A DNA stretch of 17,132 bases from an uncultured Treponema sp. (GTDB taxonomy: Bacteria; Spirochaetota; Spirochaetia; Treponematales; Treponemataceae), in the NCBI GenBank assembly GCA_946611835.1, contig CAMOEE010000027.1, positions 1-17,132 of the forward strand. Reading direction: 5' to 3'. The notes below the pieces were generated by a model, which was not told where the DNA came from, ran no database searches, and worked only from the letters and a program-made list of their open reading frames with translations. Shown here in pieces: positions 7,455 through 14,517 of the stretch; the first letter of the stretch is position 1; every line of letters starts with the position of its first letter. The position numbers and the translations under genes are program-made.

Positions 7455-8408
7455 ATGGAAAATCAAGCAGTGGGAATGAAAATTGTTTCCATTAAGAACA
7501 ACGAGCGCCTGCTTACTATAAAATGGCGCTTGACAATGTGGTGCAACTACCACTGCTCCTACTGTATTCAAAATGGCAAAAAAGAAAGCGAGAAAACCGA
7601 CTTCAACAGACTCATGAAGATTGCCGCAGATGTTAACAGGCTGATTGAAGAGTCTCCCCGGCCGGTAAAACTCTCGCTTCTTGGCGGTGAAGTAACATTG
7701 TATGATTTGGAACGGCTGATTGCCGCCATTCCATCCGGAAAGCTCGCAAAAATCGCCCTTACGACCAATTTATCAAACAGCAGCGGCTATTATGTCTCTC
7801 TGGCGAACTATCTCCATTCCCGGGGCGTAAAGTTTGGCCTGTGCTGCAGCCTTCATACTGAGTATGTGTCTCCTGAATCATTCGTAAAAAAAGTTGCTGA
7901 AATAAAATCAAAGGCGACTTTTGATGTAATCAAAATTGAATCAGTCCTGAATCCGAATACCGAAAAATACGCAAAGACCATTGAGAAGCTTTGTACGGAA
8001 TACGGCATTGATTATCGCTTTGACTACGACAGGAATCAAGATGACTCCTACCGCTCTCACAAACAGAACATATCAAAAGAATCGCATAACCGCTATACGG
8101 TGACATTTGAAGACGGCTCAGTAAACACTAAACTGTCACGAAGCCAGCTGATTAATCTTGGAAACGGCCAGACTGAACGCTCGAAGTTCAAGACTGAAAA
8201 ATCTTTTTACTGTACAAGGGGCATGTCTTTTGTCTATATTGATATGGATATGGCCGCCGACCAGAATGTTTGTATTCCCCGTGAAGAGTATGTTCCCGTC
8301 AGCCAATACCACATAAAAACGGAGCCTCAGATCTGCCACAAAGATTCCTGCTCGCTTTCCGGTGACGTTTCGGTGGCACTAAATAAAGAGGACCTTGATT
8401 TTCTATGA
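7455..8408 (+). CDS. Radical SAM enzyme with C-terminal cysteine cluster
   Basis: The 317-residue protein carries the radical SAM motif CNYHCSYC (C30, C34, C37), which binds the 4Fe-4S cluster that cleaves S-adenosylmethionine. LLGGEVTLYD follows as the GGE-type SAM-binding strand, then LTTNLS. After the barrel, four cysteines (C253 in CTRG, C273, C294, C299) follow a pattern reminiscent of a reduced SPASM or Twitch auxiliary-cluster domain, but the spacing is not canonical. Known: such domains are frequent in enzymes modifying peptides or proteins. No precursor peptide is visible beside it, so the substrate is unknown. It sits 12 nt after the phosphatase, and its stop overlaps the MATE start (ATGA), so production of the two is probably coupled. 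Confidence 0.88.
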   Translation: MENQAVGMKIVSIKNNERLLTIKWRLTMWCNYHCSYCIQNGKKESEKTDFNRLMKIAADVNRLIEESPRPVKLSLLGGEVTLYDLERLIAAIPSGKLAKIALTTNLSNSSGYYVSLANYLHSRGVKFGLCCSLHTEYVSPESFVKKVAEIKSKATFDVIKIESVLNPNTEKYAKTIEKLCTEYGIDYRFDYDRNQDDSYRSHKQNISKESHNRYTVTFEDGSVNTKLSRSQLINLGNGQTERSKFKTEKSFYCTRGMSFVYIDMDMAADQNVCIPREEYVPVSQYHIKTEPQICHKDSCSLSGDVSVALNKEDLDFL

Positions 8409-10048
8409 AAAACTCAAAAAATCCAGAAAATGAGCTTAAGAGGCGTCAGTTTCTGCTAACCGGATCCTATATTCCGGTTCTGCTTTCAGTCGCAATTCCG
8501 CTTCTTTCTCATAACAGCCTTACCATCATTTTTCAGTTCTTTGACATATTCACAGCCGCAAACATGAGTATGAATGTCGTTACGACCGTATCCCTCGTTA
8601 CGGAAATCAAGGCGGCGGTCTCAACTGTGTGCGGCGGTTTGTGTATTGGTGCCGGAATAATGATTTCCCGCTCTTTCGGCCGGGGCGACATGGAGGAGGT
8701 CCGAAGTCAGATCAGCACTGTTTTCTTCTTGGGAATAATTGCGGCCGGCATACTGATTTCGCTCACCGTTCCTTTCGCAGTTCCGATTCTTCGTCTATGT
8801 GCTCTTCCTGAAGACTTGATCCCATCGACCGTCCTGTTTTTTATAATAAGCATTCTCACCATTGTATTCGGCTTCATCAATTCAATATTCTTTGCTACAG
8901 AAAAGGCCCGTGGCCGTACAAAGAGCGTCATGTACGGAAACATGCTTATTCTCATCATAAAGACAGGTCTCAATGCGATAATAATCACCCTTGTTTCCAC
9001 ACATAGACTTGCTCCTTCCGTGGCAATGTATCTTCTTCCGATCTCAACCGGAATTTCGTGCGGAACAGTGACTTTCATAGCCTTGATCCGTATGTTTTCC
9101 CCAAAAAATATGTTTCATGTAAGCTGGAAATGCACGGAATTTAAAAAAACATTTATTTTACCGCTGGCAAAGTTGTCATTTCCTGTTTTTATTGAAAAAT
9201 TTCTCATTCCCTTTGGAAAAGTCGTCTGTAACGGATTATACCTTGGATTCGGAAGCATCGGAGTTGCGGCCTTCTCGTGTACCCAGAGAATTGTTTCTAT
9301 TGCAACCACCTCGCTCACATCTTTCAAGGATGCGGAATCCACCATCGTCTCTGCCAATTTAGGAAACCGGAATGCAAATCGTGCGGTCTATTTCCTTGTT
9401 TATACAACCTTAGTATCATGTGCGGTCGGTTTTCTTCTGTTTGTTCTCACCGTCGTTTTCAGCGAGCAGCTTATACATTTTTTTGCGAAAGATAATCTGG
9501 AACTTGCGGATTCAATGCGAATTATCTACCGAATACAGCGATGGGACGCAATATTTGTAGCAATCGACGGGGCTGCCTGCGGATTTTTGTACGCTAACAA
9601 AAAGACAAAGCTTCCGACGATTGTGAATATCGTAAAACTGTTCGGCGTACGAATTCCATTGTTTCTCCTATTAACACGGATTTATGGATTCGGCATTGAA
9701 GCAATCGCATGGTCTATTCTCGTTTCAAACGGAATGGATGCCCTGCTTTCTATTGTTTTTGTAATCCATGGCATTATTGACTTGAAACACACATCTGCTA
9801 TCGAAGCCAGCAACAACGACACTCTCTTTTCTGCGATTACTGCATTGGGAAAATGGGATGCATTCGACGAATTCCAGGCAAACCGATACGGAATCAAAGT
9901 TCCTGCGGAAGTGCTTTCTGCGATGCGAACTCGTTACAATGCGACACTCACCGACAAGGAAATGGCCGATTGTTACAAAGAGGCGATTGTCGAAGCCCGC
10001 ATAGAAGAACTGGAGAAAATGGAAGAAGCGGCTGCCTCAAGCTTGTAA
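8405..10048 (+). CDS. MATE-family efflux transporter with C-terminal soluble tail
   Basis: About 12 hydrophobic segments in two related halves, with the glycine/serine-rich helices of the MATE fold (for example the AVSTVCGGLCIGAGIMISRSFG region near 70-95 and its counterpart near 300), identify a multidrug/toxin-extrusion type exporter. These use a Na+ or H+ gradient to expel organic compounds. Its 547 residues exceed the usual 440-460. The excess is mainly a hydrophilic tail (about 457-547) ending in a Glu-rich helix (EARIEELEKMEEA). The ATG at 8405 overlaps the radical SAM stop by 4 nt, with AGAGGA (8387-8392) somewhat far upstream, consistent with translational coupling. It is the last gene of the operon. 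Export of the radical SAM product is an inference from the coupling only. Confidence 0.88.
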   Translation: MKNSKNPENELKRRQFLLTGSYIPVLLSVAIPLLSHNSLTIIFQFFDIFTAANMSMNVVTTVSLVTEIKAAVSTVCGGLCIGAGIMISRSFGRGDMEEVRSQISTVFFLGIIAAGILISLTVPFAVPILRLCALPEDLIPSTVLFFIISILTIVFGFINSIFFATEKARGRTKSVMYGNMLILIIKTGLNAIIITLVSTHRLAPSVAMYLLPISTGISCGTVTFIALIRMFSPKNMFHVSWKCTEFKKTFILPLAKLSFPVFIEKFLIPFGKVVCNGLYLGFGSIGVAAFSCTQRIVSIATTSLTSFKDAESTIVSANLGNRNANRAVYFLVYTTLVSCAVGFLLFVLTVVFSEQLIHFFAKDNLELADSMRIIYRIQRWDAIFVAIDGAACGFLYANKKTKLPTIVNIVKLFGVRIPLFLLLTRIYGFGIEAIAWSILVSNGMDALLSIVFVIHGIIDLKHTSAIEASNNDTLFSAITALGKWDAFDEFQANRYGIKVPAEVLSAMRTRYNATLTDKEMADCYKEAIVEARIEELEKMEEAAASSL

Positions 10049-10080
10049 TCTGGCACAACCCTATAGGAAGAGCCGCTTTT
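10026..10080. terminator. Possible hairpin terminator between the convergent genes
   Basis: AAGCGGCT (10026-10033, inside the end of the MATE gene) can pair with AGCCGCTT (10071-10078), followed by TT. The loop of 37 nt is long and the T run short, so this is weak evidence. No better terminator is visible in the 30-nt gap between the two stop codons. Confidence 0.25.
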
Positions 10081-11245
10081 ACGAGCAGATTTCTTTTTTA
10101 AGGGCTTCGATGCTTTTCATTGTCTTTTCAAAACCTTTCGATTCTTCTTCATTGAGCAGGCCTTTTTCTTTCCAGCTCTCAATGATTTGGCAGGCTTCTT
10201 TAAGGGGCAGTTTGAAAATTGTGTAAGTGGGCTCGCTTGAAAAACTCTTTATCGGGAACTTGAGGAAGCGGAAATCACAATAAAGAAGAATTACAATCGT
10301 TGAGATAAGCATGTTTGTTTTTCCCGGGGCAAGGCGAAGAAGTTTGTTGTCAATATGAGGAATAGCGAAATTATAATTACTTCGTTGTTTATCGGAAAGC
10401 TTTCCGCCCAAAAAAGCCGCAAGGTATTGAAAATCATTTTCGTTGTTGAAGGTGCTGTAGGAGTCGTTTTTTGAAAGCAGCTGGCTTGCGAATGTGCCTC
10501 TTATGCGGATATCGAAGGGGTTGTCCATTATCGGACGGAACTTCTCGCTGCACATGTGGGCGAAGGTTTCTCCAAGACCGTCAATGCCGAAATCTCCCAG
10601 TTCTTTTAGCACCCTGAATTTTTCAGAAAGAGGAACGACTTTTCCGTCCAGTTCCTTGTGTTCTTCTCTATTTTGCATGTTGAATTTGTAGGGATTGCAA
10701 CGGTAAAAAACGGAATCCCAGTTCTTCCTTCGGCTGATGAAAGAAAGCGATATTTTTGAGTCCAGTCCTGCCGTTAAATCGAACAAGAGATTGTCACGCT
10801 GAAGCAAATCAAGCCATTCGTAAAACCATTCGTGAATGAGCTGATAGGCCTGGGGAGAGGCAATCGGAGTCTTGTGATACTGCCAGTCAGTTTTTTCGAT
10901 TGAAAGACAGCCCTTTGCCTGGTCTATCGTGATTTTTTTCCAATCGGCGCACAGAATGATTTCTTTATACTGACGGATATACACATCCTGAAAAGGAAGA
11001 GACTCGTTTTTTGTGAGGGTAATTCCCTTTTCTTTAAGATAGCTGGCAAGACACTCCTGATTGTTGCTCAGCGCAAAGTCGCTTTCTGTCTGATACAGGT
11101 AGATGAGAAAGGGCATTCCTTTGCATTGAAGAATGATTTCATCCCCGGATATGCTTCCAGAATGATCGATTTTTCCAAAACTAAATGAATAGTGAAATTC
11201 TTCAAAAGAAATGACTCTCTTATTCGTAATCAGAAATTGATCCAT
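10079..11245 (-). CDS. Short asparagine-synthetase-like (PP-loop) protein without glutaminase site
   Basis: Residues 156-164 (DLTAGLDSK) match the pyrophosphate loop of asparagine-synthetase-type ATP-pyrophosphatases, normally SGGxDS. The N-terminal 120 residues, with a FALSNNQECL segment, resemble the Ntn-type glutaminase domain. The second residue is Asp rather than the catalytic Cys, so no ammonia can come from glutamine. At 388 residues it is much shorter than AsnB (about 550). Known relatives without Cys2, such as beta-lactam synthetase and lasso-peptide cyclase, activate a carboxylate with ATP and form an amide internally; this protein may do likewise, but homology at that level is inferred. 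It is convergent with the MATE gene, so it is not in that operon. No clear ribosome site precedes its ATG. Confidence 0.62.
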   Translation of the reverse strand: MDQFLITNKRVISFEEFHYSFSFGKIDHSGSISGDEIILQCKGMPFLIYLYQTESDFALSNNQECLASYLKEKGITLTKNESLPFQDVYIRQYKEIILCADWKKITIDQAKGCLSIEKTDWQYHKTPIASPQAYQLIHEWFYEWLDLLQRDNLLFDLTAGLDSKISLSFISRRKNWDSVFYRCNPYKFNMQNREEHKELDGKVVPLSEKFRVLKELGDFGIDGLGETFAHMCSEKFRPIMDNPFDIRIRGTFASQLLSKNDSYSTFNNENDFQYLAAFLGGKLSDKQRSNYNFAIPHIDNKLLRLAPGKTNMLISTIVILLYCDFRFLKFPIKSFSSEPTYTIFKLPLKEACQIIESWKEKGLLNEEESKGFEKTMKSIEALKKEICS

Positions 11246-11351
11246 ATATTTAATATTATATTAAGGAGTAGTGCTTTGCAAGGAATTTCATGCTTCATGC
11301 ACAATTCATGGTTTATTTTTTTTCACCAATACTATATAATTAAATTCCGTT
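11246..11351. promoter_or_regulatory. Divergent promoter region with very short leaders on both sides
   Basis: On the plus strand a TATAAT (11335-11340) ends only 11 nt before the ATG at 11352; a weak -35 TTTATT (11312-11317) lies 17 bp upstream. On the minus strand a TATAAT (11260-11255) ends 9 nt before the ATG whose A is at 11245; TTGCAA (11281-11276) is a poor -35 at 15 bp. Neither start has a Shine-Dalgarno sequence. TTCATG occurs three times between the promoters (11287, 11294, 11305), a possible regulator site. Confidence 0.5.
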
Positions 11352-12827
11352 ATGAGAAACGGATTTGATAATGAAAAGTACCTCAGAATTCAGTCTGAGC
11401 ACATTAAGGAACGGATTGCCAAATTCGGCAATAAACTTTATCTGGAATTTGGCGGCAAATTATTCGACGATTATCATGCAAGCCGCGTTCTCCCCGGTTT
11501 CCAGCCGGATTCAAAACTAAAAATGCTTATGCAGCTGGCTGATATGGCAGAAATTGTCATTGCAATCAGCGCAGTTGACATCGAAAAAAACAAGGTTCGT
11601 GGAGACCTTGGCATCACTTACGACAAAGATGTTCTCCGCCTCAGGGACGAATTTCAGAATCTTGGTCTCATGGTCGGTTCCGTCGTAATTACTCATTTTA
11701 AAGGTCAGGAAGGAGCAAAGGCTTTCAGAAACAAGCTCAAGAGAATGGGCATCAACTGCTACTACCATTACATGATTGAAGGCTATCCACAGAATGTTTC
11801 TTTGATTGATTCAGACGAAGGCTACGGAAAAAATGATTATGTTGAGACTAGCCGGCCTCTGGTTGTCGTAACGGCCCCAGGCCCCGGCAGCGGAAAAATG
11901 GCCGTCTGTTTGAGCCAGCTTTATCAGGAGCAGAAGCGGGGAGTCAAGGCCGGATACGCAAAATTTGAGACCTTCCCAATCTGGAATCTTCCGTTAAAAC
12001 ACCCGGTCAACCTTGCTTATGAGGCCGCCACAGCTGATTTGAACGATGTGAACATGATTGACCCCTTCCATCTTGAAGCTTATGGCGAGACGACCGTAAA
12101 CTATAACCGTGACATCGAGATTTTCCCAGTCCTCAACGCAATTTTCGAGGGAATCTACGGCGAGAATCCTTACAAGTCTCCAACCGACATGGGCGTTAAC
12201 ATGGCCGGTTACTGTATTTTCGATGACGATGCCTGCCGGGAGGCCTCAAATCAGGAAATAATCCGCCGTTATTTTACCGCCCTCGACGACCTTGTCGAAG
12301 ACAAAGCAAGCGAAAATGAAGTCAACAAAATCGCCCTTCTTATGAAGCAGGCAAAAATCACCCCGGAAGACCGAAAAGTCGTGATTCCTGCAAATGAGCG
12401 TGGTGCAAAAGCTAATGCGCCTGCAGCCGCAATCGAACTTTCTGACGGAACGATTATCACCAGCGAAACTTCAAGCCTTTTGGGAACTTGTGCGGCTCTC
12501 ATCCTGAACGCAACAAAGCACCTTGCCGGAATTGACCACAAAGTCAAGCTCATTCCAAAAAATATGATTGAGCCAATCCAGAACATGAAGGTCAACTACC
12601 TCAAGGGAAACAATCCCCGGCTGCACACCGATGAGGTTCTCGTGGCCCTGGCAATGCTATCTCCGACCGACGAAAACTGCAAAAAGGCGCTGGAACAGCT
12701 CCCGAAACTCGACGGATGCCAGGTTCATACTACGGTAATGCTTTCCGAAGTTGACCGGAAGATTTTCAAAAAACTCGGCGTGAATGTCACGATGGAGCCA
12801 GTGCTTAAAAAAAGCGGAAAGTGCTAG
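11352..12827 (+). CDS. DUF1846 family protein
   Basis: A 491-residue cytoplasmic protein with strong family resemblance, by recall, to the DUF1846 family common in Firmicutes: KLYLEFGGKLFDDYHASRVLPGF near residues 28-50, AVDIEKNKVRGDLGITYD, GSVVITHFKGQ and VVVTAPGPGSGKMAVCLSQLY (near 171-191). The APGPGSGK segment (175-182) is P-loop-like but does not fit the Walker A spacing. Structures exist for the family, but no function is established that I know of. The length is full and the N-terminus aligns with homologues from the first residue, supporting the ATG at 11352 even though it has no ribosome site. Its stop lies 3 nt before the pyrophosphatase start, so the two form an operon. A nucleotide-linked role is a guess. 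Confidence 0.85.
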   Translation: MRNGFDNEKYLRIQSEHIKERIAKFGNKLYLEFGGKLFDDYHASRVLPGFQPDSKLKMLMQLADMAEIVIAISAVDIEKNKVRGDLGITYDKDVLRLRDEFQNLGLMVGSVVITHFKGQEGAKAFRNKLKRMGINCYYHYMIEGYPQNVSLIDSDEGYGKNDYVETSRPLVVVTAPGPGSGKMAVCLSQLYQEQKRGVKAGYAKFETFPIWNLPLKHPVNLAYEAATADLNDVNMIDPFHLEAYGETTVNYNRDIEIFPVLNAIFEGIYGENPYKSPTDMGVNMAGYCIFDDDACREASNQEIIRRYFTALDDLVEDKASENEVNKIALLMKQAKITPEDRKVVIPANERGAKANAPAAAIELSDGTIITSETSSLLGTCAALILNATKHLAGIDHKVKLIPKNMIEPIQNMKVNYLKGNNPRLHTDEVLVALAMLSPTDENCKKALEQLPKLDGCQVHTTVMLSEVDRKIFKKLGVNVTMEPVLKKSGKC

Positions 12828-12830
12828 GGT

Positions 12831-14489
12831 ATGAAAAACACAATTTATGTCTTCGGCCATAAAAATCCTGATACAGACTCGGTAGTTTCGGCGACCAGTT
12901 ATGCCGCTTTCAAGAACCTGCAGGGCTTCTCTGAGTATAAGGCTGCCCGCGCGGGTAAGCTCAACCCCCAGACTGACTACATTTACAAAAAATTCGGAAT
13001 TACTCCACCGGAATTCATTCCTGACATGAACCCAAAAGTCGCCTATTACATGAGCGATGAGGTTGACGGCATAAATCAGATGACCCCTTTCTGGGAAGCT
13101 TCGGCTTTTATGCGTGAGAAGGCTCGCAAGGTTCTTCCTGTTGTTGACGATGAAGGACACTACAAGGCAATTCTCAACTACAATTCCTTCACAAAAAGGA
13201 TTTTTGGCATTTTGAGGCCGGAACATCATATTTCCGTTGTCACAACCGTTGCCCTTATGTGCCAGACTTTGAAGGGTAAAATCGTCTGTGAGGGGAGTGA
13301 GGCCGAGGTCCTTCACACCTACACTGTCATTTCCGGTTCTTCAAGCCTTGAATCCTTTTCCAAGACCCTCGACGACCACAAGGACAAGGAAAGCATTGTT
13401 GTAATTACCGGTGACCGGGAAGATATTCAGAATCTCTGCCTTGAGCGCAAAGTTCGGGCCCTGGTTTTGAGCGCAGGCCGTGTCCCTGGCAAGGAAATCC
13501 TGGAAAAGGCCAGAAAGAGCGGAACGAATATCATCGTCAGCAAGTACGACACAGCCTCCACGTCTATGCTTGTTCTTTATTCGACCCCGGTGCGTGTTCT
13601 CTGTGACCAGACAATCAGGCCAGTCAAGCCCGAGGATTCAATTCAGAAAATCATGCCCGTGCTAAAAGAAGTTGCAAGCCAGACTCTTCCTGTCGTAGAT
13701 GATGAAGGAAAGATTGTCGGTATGCTATCCGAGATTGATGTTCACCATGAGTCTAAAATCCGTATTGCCCTGGTTGACCATAACGAAAAGACACAGACCG
13801 TTGACGGAATCGAAAATTACCAGATTTCGGACATCGTTGACCATCATAGAATCGGTTCTGTCAGCACAAAAATGCCGATTTCTTTCATCAACATGCCCCT
13901 TGGCTCGACATCAACAATTATCACCAAGCTTTTCATTGACGAAAAAGTTGACATTCCAATGGACATTGCCCGCCTGCTCTTGTGCGGAATTTTGAGCGAC
14001 ACACTGATTTTAAAGAGCGCCACAACTACACCCACTGATGTCGAGATTGCCCGCTATCTTTCAAAAATTACTTCTCTCGATATTGAGACTCTTGGCGAGG
14101 AAATCATAAAGGCCGGAAGCCGAATCAGCGGCCGCACTTCTTATGAGGTCATCAATCAGGATATGAAGGAATACAATGAGAACGGAATCCTGTACACCGT
14201 AAGTCAGATTGAAGTTGACGGAACCGGTGAAATACTGGACCGTAAAAATGAATTCCTTGATGATCTGGAGATTGCCCGCCGAAGCCACGGAGCCTTGTTC
14301 TCAACACTTCTGGTGACGGATATCTCAACCCTGTCGTCGGTGATGCTGGTTGCCAGCGAAGAAAAGTTCCTTCAGGTGGTAAATTTCCCCAAGCAGGATG
14401 AGCGAATCTACTTTTTGAAGGATGTTGTCAGCCGAAAAAAACAGCTGATTCCAATGCTTTCAGAAATTATTGCGGTCTATTCCGAGTAA
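12831..14489 (+). CDS. CBS/DRTGG-regulated Mn-dependent inorganic pyrophosphatase
   Basis: This family II pyrophosphatase hydrolyses diphosphate to two phosphates, driving biosynthetic reactions. The DHH catalytic part begins with FGHKNPDTDS (metal ligands H10, D14, D16), interrupted by a regulatory insert. The insert holds CBS 1 (about 65-125), a DRTGG-like domain (about 125-245) and CBS 2 (about 245-305, with TLPVVDDEGKIVGMLSEID). The catalytic part resumes at D316-H317 and D337-H338-H339 (DHHRIGS). The DHHA2 domain closes the protein, with SRISGRTSYE and QDMKEY as probable phosphate contacts. The 552 residues match the CBS-DRTGG subclass, in which AMP and ADP inhibit and ATP or diadenosine polyphosphates activate. 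It follows DUF1846 after 3 nt with a weak GGAAAG site (12816-12821). Confidence 0.92.
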   Translation: MKNTIYVFGHKNPDTDSVVSATSYAAFKNLQGFSEYKAARAGKLNPQTDYIYKKFGITPPEFIPDMNPKVAYYMSDEVDGINQMTPFWEASAFMREKARKVLPVVDDEGHYKAILNYNSFTKRIFGILRPEHHISVVTTVALMCQTLKGKIVCEGSEAEVLHTYTVISGSSSLESFSKTLDDHKDKESIVVITGDREDIQNLCLERKVRALVLSAGRVPGKEILEKARKSGTNIIVSKYDTASTSMLVLYSTPVRVLCDQTIRPVKPEDSIQKIMPVLKEVASQTLPVVDDEGKIVGMLSEIDVHHESKIRIALVDHNEKTQTVDGIENYQISDIVDHHRIGSVSTKMPISFINMPLGSTSTIITKLFIDEKVDIPMDIARLLLCGILSDTLILKSATTTPTDVEIARYLSKITSLDIETLGEEIIKAGSRISGRTSYEVINQDMKEYNENGILYTVSQIEVDGTGEILDRKNEFLDDLEIARRSHGALFSTLLVTDISTLSSVMLVASEEKFLQVVNFPKQDERIYFLKDVVSRKKQLIPMLSEIIAVYSE

Positions 14490-14517
14490 AAAAGCAGAAA
14501 AGATGGAGAGGGCAGGG

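Noticed and set aside
7443..10078. RiPP precursor peptide beside the radical SAM enzyme
   Set aside because: The gaps around the gene are 12 nt and an overlap, and the gap after the MATE gene is 30 nt. No room exists for a precursor, so a RiPP cluster is not supported here.
11874..11897. Walker A ATP site in the DUF1846 protein
   Set aside because: APGPGSGK has the wrong spacing and lacks the following Ser/Thr. It is a family-conserved loop, not a demonstrated P-loop.
12657..13316. 219-residue minus-strand open frame across the DUF1846/pyrophosphatase junction
   Set aside because: It overlaps two confidently identified genes with clear catalytic motifs. It is a shadow frame with no recognisable domain.
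14490..14517. Terminator between the convergent pyrophosphatase and EAL genes
   Set aside because: The 28-nt gap is purine-rich without inverted symmetry or a T run. The nearby GGGGCTTTCCCC lies inside the EAL coding sequence and has no T tract.
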